Shown here piece after piece: positions 56,971 to 64,000 of a stretch of 64,000 nt of DNA; the first letter of the stretch is position 1, and every line of letters begins with the position of its first letter. The stretch spans positions 46,602,137-46,666,136 of the forward strand of contig NC_091928.1 of the NCBI RefSeq assembly GCF_041260155.1. The letters are read 5' to 3'. The position numbers and the translations under genes are program-made. This DNA comes from Ptychodera flava. Taxonomy: Eukaryota > Hemichordata > Enteropneusta > Ptychoderidae. Below the pieces are notes generated by a model. That model ran no database searches, was not told the DNA's origin, and saw nothing but the letters and a program-made list of their open reading frames with translations.

Positions 56971-57005
<35 letters not shown>
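54386..57005 (+). mobile_element. 5'-truncated LINE (Jockey/CR1-type), EN fragment + RT, degenerate
   Basis: It begins inside the C-terminal part of an APE-type endonuclease (TCIDHIYVS and the SDHYPI motif at 54524). Reverse transcriptase follows: NYRPISILPAISKVIERHV and QSGFRRHHSCQTAL (54900-55598), then LSKAFDLVDHQTLL and VTVGVPQGSLL (55630-55830), the catalytic YADDQTLL in another frame (about 55890), and a C-terminal region with YCSIVWGNTTS and RAWNSLPDVV (56188-56745). At least three frameshifts or stops break the protein. A ~220-bp 3' UTR ends in an AAAT-type tail (56968-57004). Conserved motifs imply moderate age. It separates receptors E and F. Confidence 0.92.
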
Positions 57006-57960
57006 GCTGCGTCTACATGATTATACAAATCGTCGATACGTCTTTTTTCACTGGTCAGCCTTTGTACCCGCGCATACTTGGACAACTCTGTAGAGAATCA
57101 ATACAGATACAGTATACACATGTTCTGAGTATCACTGTTTGTACACGGTTAAGTTTGCCAGATTCTCAAAAGGTAGACCATTCTAAAAGACAAAAACATA
57201 CAATGAGAGATATTCGAAAACAAATCGAACTGATTTGTGGTATAAAACGTTCACATGAACTGTTGATACTAACCCTGTCGTGTGCTTGTTTTCATGACCA
57301 GCGGGCCTTCGGTGCAATATATTATCGTTAAATTGTACAGGAAAAGCTCTCACTTATTTCCATACTAGCAAGGGACAGCAGCGAAATAATCCATGCAGTT
57401 TCGCCTTGATGTGTGTGTGCGCCCTCACTGGTATTCCACCAATGGAGTGTATGTATGTATGTCACATAGAGAATTCCAGACTGTGTAGCACATTCGTATT
57501 GCTTCAATTCTGCTTGGCATGTAGAGTCGATATAACAGGTCTTCCCGCTTACCCTGTTCGCCAGTGTACAAATAGAATATTGTTCGGCCAAAATTACAAA
57601 TATTCCGAGTGAACACTCGACACATACTATACACATTCTGTGCAGTGGGTGTTTCGGGCTTGCACAGTACAATAAATTACTCACAATGGTGTTGATTTGT
57701 ACCAACGACATTAGTTTTCTTATAACTTTTCAGTAGTGCATGAAAGCAATAATGTAAGTCTCTCGATAATTAATTAATTAATTATATTTATTAAAAGTAC
57801 GTTGAAATATTGTAGTATAAATTTCTAAGAAAACCGTCCACAAAAGTCACATTCTGCAGGTACTACAAATGTCACAGTTTTGGGAAGCAAGTTATGACAA
57901 ACTGAAGGGGTCATTCTCTGAAAAATGTTAGCATGTAAATTTCTTTTCTAAGTAGAATAA
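57006..57960. other. Non-coding stretch
   Basis: No supported gene; a short TTAA run near 57765-57784. Overlapping frames at 57328-57711 on both strands carry no domain. Confidence 0.5.
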
Positions 57961-57962
57961 AA

Positions 57963-58562
57963 TCAATATCCTTTTGTTTCATAAAACAGGTGCAACTGGT
58001 CTCCCTACTTTCCATCACTTTATTTTGTATGGCTGAGGACACAATCAGTGGAAATTTTACGAAAATGCTAACCCCTCTCTCAATCAAGCAAAATTTTCTT
58101 AATCCTTAAAATTGGAATTGAGAAGAAGATGTCCTTAAAAGTACGTTTTCAAAATTTTTACAACTAGTCCAGGAATTGTCTACACATGGGAGCCATGGTA
58201 GACTTCACAGGGGAATCTACGTTGGTACAATCATGATGCATTATGGGAAATCTCTAGTACTGTGCGCCAGTAAGTGGTTGTAAAAATGGGACTCTCACTT
58301 AAATACTTGTTTCCCCAGTGTCGACTTTTTCAAACCGTCAATGTTGTCTACTGATTAGTAAATTGGTAGGCTCCTCATCGACAACTCGACAGCTTGTAGA
58401 GTGGATGAGCAGTTTATGATAGGAACTGAAAAAGGTGTATTTATGCTTTATTTGGATAAAATCGTGAAAAAGACAAAAAACAAGATAAATAAATAAATAA
58501 ATAAATAAATAATTAATAAATAAGTAAATAAATAAATAAATAAATAAACAAAAGGATATTGA
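57963..58562. repeat. 600-bp segment bounded by perfect 17-bp inverted repeats
   Basis: TCAATATCCTTTTGTTT at 57963-57979 and its exact reverse complement at 58546-58562. The right arm abuts an AAAT microsatellite (58483-58548). No target-site duplication is evident, and nothing in the interior is recognised. Confidence 0.5.
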
Positions 58563-58564
58563 CG

Positions 58565-59340
58565 GTATTCATGATTTCCCAATGATTTGAGGGTAGATTA
58601 AGATGCATGTGTTACACTAAGACTGCACGTGTTCGTTCGACACAGATCAAACGATTAAAATTCAGCTACTCCTGAGGTCGCTTTATGTCAGAGCAAAATC
58701 CATCGAGGTTAATAGAAGAGCGGAAATTGAGTTGACCGGGGGGCAGACCCTGCGTCTACAAATGTCGACGTCATATATCAGTGCCGAAAGTGGGAGTTCA
58801 TAGGTCATCGCGTACAAATGCAGGTCGGCAATAGCTAAATAAAAGTTGCTTGTCGAGGCTGGACTGAGGAGGTTAGTTGAATTTTCGGAGGGGATGAGAC
58901 GCAGATTATGTCAACACCACAGTGTTTTGCGTGACGATGGCACTCCTACTTAGGGGTAGAGGAACGACCACACGAAAGCTGGGCCAGCAATCATGGAGAC
59001 AGATGATTTAACAACTCCTTAATGACAACGATTTGTAATTCTCAGTATTTTGGGTTGGGTGTACTTTAACGACATATTCCTAGAAAACACTTAAACAGCG
59101 CAATGTATATGATGCAAATTGCATACTAATTTACATGCAGCCCCATAGTCAAATTTGTATAATTCTTTAAGCCCTGCTTTATTTTACTTACTTCAAAGTT
59201 TTGAAAATCTCACCACTCTTTACACCACTCTTACAGCTTAGAGAAATGTCATGGAAAACTAAGACGAAGATAGTTGTCAATCAATAATCTCGTTATCTCG
59301 GTAAATTCTGATTTCAGATCGTCCAACAATAATTTCTTTC
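58565..59340. other. Intergenic stretch upstream of receptor F
   Basis: No gene or repeat recognised. Confidence 0.5.
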
Positions 59341-59620
59341 ATTTTCATTTTAGGCCAAAGTAATTAAATTCTTTGTTTTGCGTCCCCACCCGCGTAGGTT
59401 TTTAAGGTTTTCATGAAAAACACACACATGTATTTGAATAGGAAATTTTAGGACATGACCGCTTAGCTCTTCTGAACTAAAATTTGTTACAATTTTTTAT
59501 TTGCTGCAATCAAATTACATTGTGTTAATTTTCTTTGTGTGTTTTTCAGCCGCTTAGACGCGTACCTTTTCCGCAAAACAAAGAATTTAATTACTTTGGC
59601 CTTATTTAAAAATAAAAATG
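59341..59620. mobile_element. MITE-like element with 30-bp perfect terminal inverted repeats
   Basis: 59353-59382 (beginning GGCCAAAGTAATTAAATTC) and 59572-59601 are exact reverse complements over 30 bp, with weaker pairing (TTTTCATTTTA against TTATTTAAAAATAAAAATG) outside. The interior is ~190 bp and non-coding. It lies about 300 bp upstream of the start codon of receptor F. Confidence 0.75.
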
Positions 59621-59903
59621 AGCATCTGAGGTTTTAAATGTATGTAATAAATATGCTCATATACTGTAATGATAGTATCGACAGCAGCTGCAAAATGTTT
59701 CATCTTTGGCGCGTTACACACACTGCCATCCAATCCCCTGGGTGTACTCGATCATGTGACCACTATTGTATCTGTCGCAGTATTAATAAACAAAGCTGCA
59801 AAGCGAAAGAAGTGGGTCCTGTGAGTGAATTGCGTTTTGAACTTGGTGCGACAGTTTCTGAACCATTGAGCGGACGAAGTGCATCGTCGACGTAAATACC
59901 AGA

Positions 59904-62255
59904 ATGATGGTCGTGTACTTGGTGTTGACCTCTTGCCTGGCGATGGCTGCCGCCTTAACAACCGAGCAATATGTCCGCGATGACGTGGTTCTCTGTCCAC
60001 GGGGATCATACCTCTCAAAACTGGTAGGCGGAACCGATACTGGGAAAGACTACAGTAGTCCTGGCCAGGCTGTGGGAACAGCGACTCCCGTCCCCCGTGG
60101 CGCGTATGTCTGCCGGCCGTGCAGCTTCTGCGCGATCGGCGCCGTCGTCCTGTCTCCCTGCACGTCTGACGCAGACACGGTCTGCGGAGACTGCGAGCTG
60201 AGAGATCACGTCGTAGATGTGGAATCGAACACCTGCCGTCCCAGGTCAGCGATATCCGAGGGTAAACAAGACGACGAGGCGGACAGAGCGCCAAGTTCAC
60301 AACCGCACAAACATGGCGAAGCAGACGATTGCCAGCACCACGATCAGGATGCAGCTTTTCATGTCTCCGAAACCAGCGTGGATGCTTTGTTCATCGCATC
60401 CGCAACGCTGTTTGCTGTAGTGCTTGCTGTTTCGGTTATTCTGGCCACCGTCGCTCTTGTTGCAAAATTGAAATATCCGAAGGTGAAACGGAATACAGGT
60501 ATGCCTACCATCCCTAGATCGATCTGTTCAATAGTAAGGTAAAAATATGGCGTCTCATTTTTTACTTTGTCGAAAACATATCCACAGTGACATGACACGC
60601 GGTCATTTCCAAGAATTCCAATCACGTGACCACACTGCCATTGCCATGCTGTTGTAGGCAAGTGAAGCATCGTGCTATCTGATGAAACAGTATGTCTTCC
60701 TGCAGCCGTTTTCGCATGTTTTCGTTCAGTATTCCACAACTCGCAAGCGAAGTCTGAGTGATGTAGTGGACGCGATGCAGAGGTTGGAGAGGTTATCGTC
60801 TACAGTGGCATGAAATTGACGAATTGGCGTAGTACAATTTGAGCAGACTTGAAAGCTATCCTATTCCTCCAACAGGCATTGATCATCTAGCATGACAGAT
60901 GTTGGATAGACTTACACATTCAGGCATCTAATACTATAATACTCAGTATTCATTTTACCAATATGTCTATTACTTAGCATTGTTTTGGAATGCAATAGAT
61001 ACATGTATCCACGTACCTCAATTGTGCACTTTGAACTTGTACATTTTGAGGTCAGAGTGTTACCCTTATTTCATGATCATCAACCCTTCACGTGAGAGAG
61101 AAAAAAATGAAGACATAAACATCACGTGAAAATTGAATGGACCCACAGCCAAATGAAGCCATTGTTCTTTCACCCGGGGCAGCCGACCGGCCGATTTTCA
61201 GAACGTCTGACCAGAGGAGTTTTGATATGCAAATACAACTACAACGTCTCCTGAACAAAATTACAATTTGGAAGAGAGAGAAAGCTGTTCGCAACTACCC
61301 TTTCTTCGATCAGTTTTTTCCTCCTTACTCTCAACAAGCAACCACCGCTTCCCCTCTTTCACCTGGAAAAATGCTCACTGCCCCCTCTGGATAACAACCC
61401 CCACCTGCTCTCTTTGCATGTGCGTCCTCCCCATCGGTAACCCCAAAACAACGTAGCCGTACTCCTTGACAGTTAACTATGCTGTTTTTTTAGGCAAGAG
61501 TATAAATGTACCAGTGACAGAATAAAATCTTGTCCGCCCAACCGGCAAGAATAAATCTCTTGCGAACAATATTTTGACCACACAACAGCTTTGTTGGCCA
61601 TCCCTCTTTCATGCCCTAGAATGTTAAAGGGACAAAGTTGCAAAATTGTCAAGTTCTATCGGTTATTTTCATTTCATGGAAGCTGTTATCCCGTTCTGCT
61701 TACGAAAACATGTTGAATTATCAATTATCAGAGCTCAACTCACACCTTGCATATATACACATGTAAAATGCTGATGATGTAATTCCTGGTACGTTACTAA
61801 CTTAAATTACGTCGTCTGAGCATTTATTGGTAAATCTACAAGTATGTAGGAATTGAGATCTGACAACTTAGTTTAGCATGTTTCAGTGAGCAGAACATGA
61901 ACAATTGCTTATATGAAAAAATAAATTATTTTAAAATTTCATCCTTTCAGCGCCATATTTGTTCGGAGCTGTCAGCAGACGACAGGATTTTCCCGCTTAA
62001 TCCAACAACCGCAGTAATTTATGCAAACTACTTGCTTCGACTATCCTAGGTTTGTTGCATCTCGTGTTATAATTAACATAAGTTACAAATGTTCATTGAC
62101 CAACGACTTCTATTTTCTTGACAGGCCGAAATCTGCCTAAGAAGATTCCCGCCCTAACAACAAGTCACAAAGACAGCGTCAAGAATTCAGGAAACGAGAA
62201 GACAGGTCACGTGAATGAATGTTACAAAGATGATGAAGATGTAAAACTAATCTGA
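59904..62255 (+). CDS. TNFR-like receptor F (2 exons, 241 aa)
   Basis: Exon 1 59904-60498 (donor ACAG|GTATGC, phase 1), exon 2 62125-62255 (acceptor cttgacag). A signal peptide at about 1-18 (VVYLVLTSCLAMAAAL) precedes a linker with C31. The single TNFR cysteine-rich domain spans C70-x2-C-x2-C-x9-C-x7-C-x2-C-x13-C111 (YVCRPCSFC ... DTVCGDC). A His/Asp-rich stalk follows, then a membrane helix at about 162-187 and a 54-residue basic-then-acidic tail ending DVKLI. The tail shares RNLP-KIPA and GHVN--YK with receptor E. No death domain or clear TRAF motif is seen. Intact over its full length, unlike E. AATAAA at 62303-62308, 48 bp after the stop. Signal peptide, domain and helix are in one exon, in contrast with A-D. 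Confidence 0.9.
60499..62124. other. Intron of receptor F
   Basis: 1.6 kb; no gene or repeat recognised. Frames at 61137-61394 and on the minus strand at 60359-60739 (which overlaps exon 1) are shadows or chance. Confidence 0.6.
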
Positions 62256-62309
62256 CGGGCGATAAAGAGCGAAAAGTTTCATACAAAGGCGGCAAGACGA
62301 AAAATAAAA

Positions 62310-63795
62310 ACGTCAACAATTGGACGAATCGCCGATTTATGTCTGTCTATCGCACGTTTTCACTATCAGTCGTACTTTCCGCGATTCATAATAGCTATTA
62401 GTTTGTTTCATGTTACTGGCTTACACCCGTCTGTTACAACATGCAGTAAGTTACCACCATTGTTATGAAAACCTACAGCACTTACAACGTTATTTCAATT
62501 CATTTAAAGGATGGGGTCGTCAGAACTGCACTCAAAGGTCGTTCTGGACCCACGCGACAATGTAAAATTTGTATCCAAGCTTAAGGTACGTTGGTGATTG
62601 ATGAAAGTTAATACATAGCTGCAACAAATTTAAACGTTGTTGCGGCTATTTTGACGTGATTCATCTAGATACCGTGCATGAAATATATTGTTTGTAAACA
62701 AGAAAGTTGCGCAAGCGCAGTTTCGACGAGCCCCTTTAACCGTATATTTACCCTTGTAAAATAGAAACCAATGTTGCTACCGACGCTTCTGTGTTACAGG
62801 TGAGGGATTCTCAATTCTCTCTTGCTCAAGTGACGGCCTGAATACTTCGAATTGGAAAAATTGTAAAATTCGACAAAAGTAAAGAGCAGACTATGAGACA
62901 CACAGACAATTTCAACTGTCGTTAATACATGCAGTCGTCAGATCTCTACCATCGCTAACATTCATGCGTTACTAATAGTGTCCCATTTCATTTATTTTAT
63001 TGTGCCAGGTTATTGTTTGTTTAAGTTTCACATACCATTTTTATGATCAAACCTTTGAGGGTCTTTTGAAACGTAGATTGATATCAAAGTGGCGTGGGTC
63101 AAAATACCAACGCTGGCATGAAGATATGACACAATAACGTTTAGACAGGGTTTATGAACTTTGCTTTTTTTCTGATCTTCAGACCGCTCAGTTCATTGTA
63201 CAATCTTTCTCGTGCTGAAAGAGTAAGTATTAACAAAGAGTACATTTTATTGTAGCTTGTACAGCGGTACACGTTATTGTTCATATTTTGAATAATCGCG
63301 ATAAGAATTGAGTTTTTATCGCCATGTTTAAGGGATGTCTGTTCCTATTGACAATATTATTCAGTGCCTCAGTTCCAGAAAACAAGTCCATGTTTTTGTT
63401 AGTATCCCTAGGTATGGTGAACTACGAAGTACCAGCCCTGTAAACACAATACATTATATAAGCTTACAGTATACACAGTTAACAATAGACAAATGAATCC
63501 TAATTTGAACTAAAATTCATTTTCAACAATGACATTTTGACCTTAGGACATGCAGACCGTGTTTAAATGATTACGTAGAACAAGAAGCTGTATACTTACT
63601 GTATTTACAAGCAGTAGTGAATGAATATCTATCAAAAGTTACGGTGAATGAAAGTATTCGGCCAAAAAATATGGTTTCATGTCTTTGACATTCAGCAAAA
63701 ATGATGCGATGGTGTGATTTTTTTCTTTTCTCTTTGTATTCCTAACAATGCTGGTTTGGCACTTTTGATGCAACAGTTATTATAGAAGTAACGGG
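62310..63795. other. 3' flank, non-coding
   Basis: AT-rich, without supported genes or repeats. Confidence 0.5.
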
Positions 63796-63798
63796 CAA

Positions 63799-63894
63799 CG
63801 CCCTGACCATTAACGTTTGGCGAAAGGAAAGCCAAAAATTACTTGTTGCTTTCCTCGAGCCCGCGCCCATAAATACACGCTAATGGTCAGGGCG
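63799..63894. repeat. Nested inverted repeat (96-bp hairpin)
   Basis: CGCCCTGACCATTA (63799-63812) and its exact reverse complement (63881-63894), with an inner pair AGGAAAGC (63825-63832) / GCTTTCCT (63848-63855). It looks like a compact fold-back element or a structured non-coding site. Confidence 0.8.
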
Positions 63895-64000
63895 GAGTAT
63901 GTTATTTCCATTATATTATTGACTCACCAGAGAAAGCCATCACAATTTACGAACATTTCCCACGCGAAAGACCACGGGCACAAGTCACTGAACAGTGACG

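Noticed and set aside
59752-60300. 182-codon Arg-rich minus-strand frame
   Set aside because: Shadow of exon 1 of receptor F; the plus strand carries the signal peptide, TNFR domain and splice donor.

Overview
This is a eukaryotic, intron-bearing, AT-rich and repeat-rich window. Spliced genes with GT-AG introns, dispersed MITE-like elements, LINE relics, long microsatellites and short TNF-receptor-like genes suggest a marine invertebrate, most plausibly a deuterostome such as an amphioxus, hemichordate or echinoderm. The species is an inference and is not proven by the sequence.

Layout. (1) 1-7.4 kb is a satellite-like block: a ~107-bp unit repeated dozens of times, broken by a unique module that is tandemly duplicated at about 1.145 kb spacing. 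Both array segments end in the same ~100-bp sequence. (2) 7.5-8.0 kb is an older, diverged tandem repeat. (3) 8.64-12.3 kb holds two arrays, of ~155-bp and ~225-bp units. Their units carry perfect transcription-factor-like words: a YY1-type word plus CACGTG in the first, and DR1/DR3 AGGTCA half-sites in the second. They end in similar GAA-rich tails and short CCCCTAA-ending hairpins. (4) 12.3-13.4 kb is a decayed Penelope-like retroelement with a hammerhead-ribozyme-like core. (5) 14-17 kb is mostly non-coding, with a possible spliced minus-strand transcript of unknown product.

(6) 17.5-62.3 kb is the main content: a cluster of six short type-I membrane receptors of the TNF-receptor (TNFR) superfamily. 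Four (A 17.6-20.7, B 23.2-26.0, C 31.2-34.4, D 38.0-42.3 kb) lie head-to-tail on the minus strand. Two (E 44.5-47.1, F 59.9-62.3 kb) lie on the plus strand. D and E are divergently arranged across a 2.25-kb interval. A-D share a signal-peptide exon with a small CxC module, a separate exon with one TNFR cysteine-rich domain, and a last exon with the membrane helix and a short tail. Their intron phases match (2, then 1). E and F instead carry signal peptide, cysteine-rich domain and membrane helix in one exon, plus a small tail exon. No death domain is visible. The tails of B and C end in PDZ-ligand-like ETRV/ETHV. B and C are recent tandem duplicates whose introns and upstream regions also align. 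NF-kB-like words lie upstream of A, D and E, and an octamer/forkhead/E-box module is kept in intron 1 of A-C.

(7) 52-57 kb contains LINE remains, including a 5'-truncated plus-strand element (54.4-57.0 kb) inserted between receptors E and F. (8) The last 1.7 kb is non-coding and contains a strong nested hairpin.

A plausible joint role is a locally duplicated set of TNFR-like receptors with little or no signalling tail (adaptor, decoy or PDZ-anchored receptors). This is inference. No ligand, TRAF motif or death domain can be seen.
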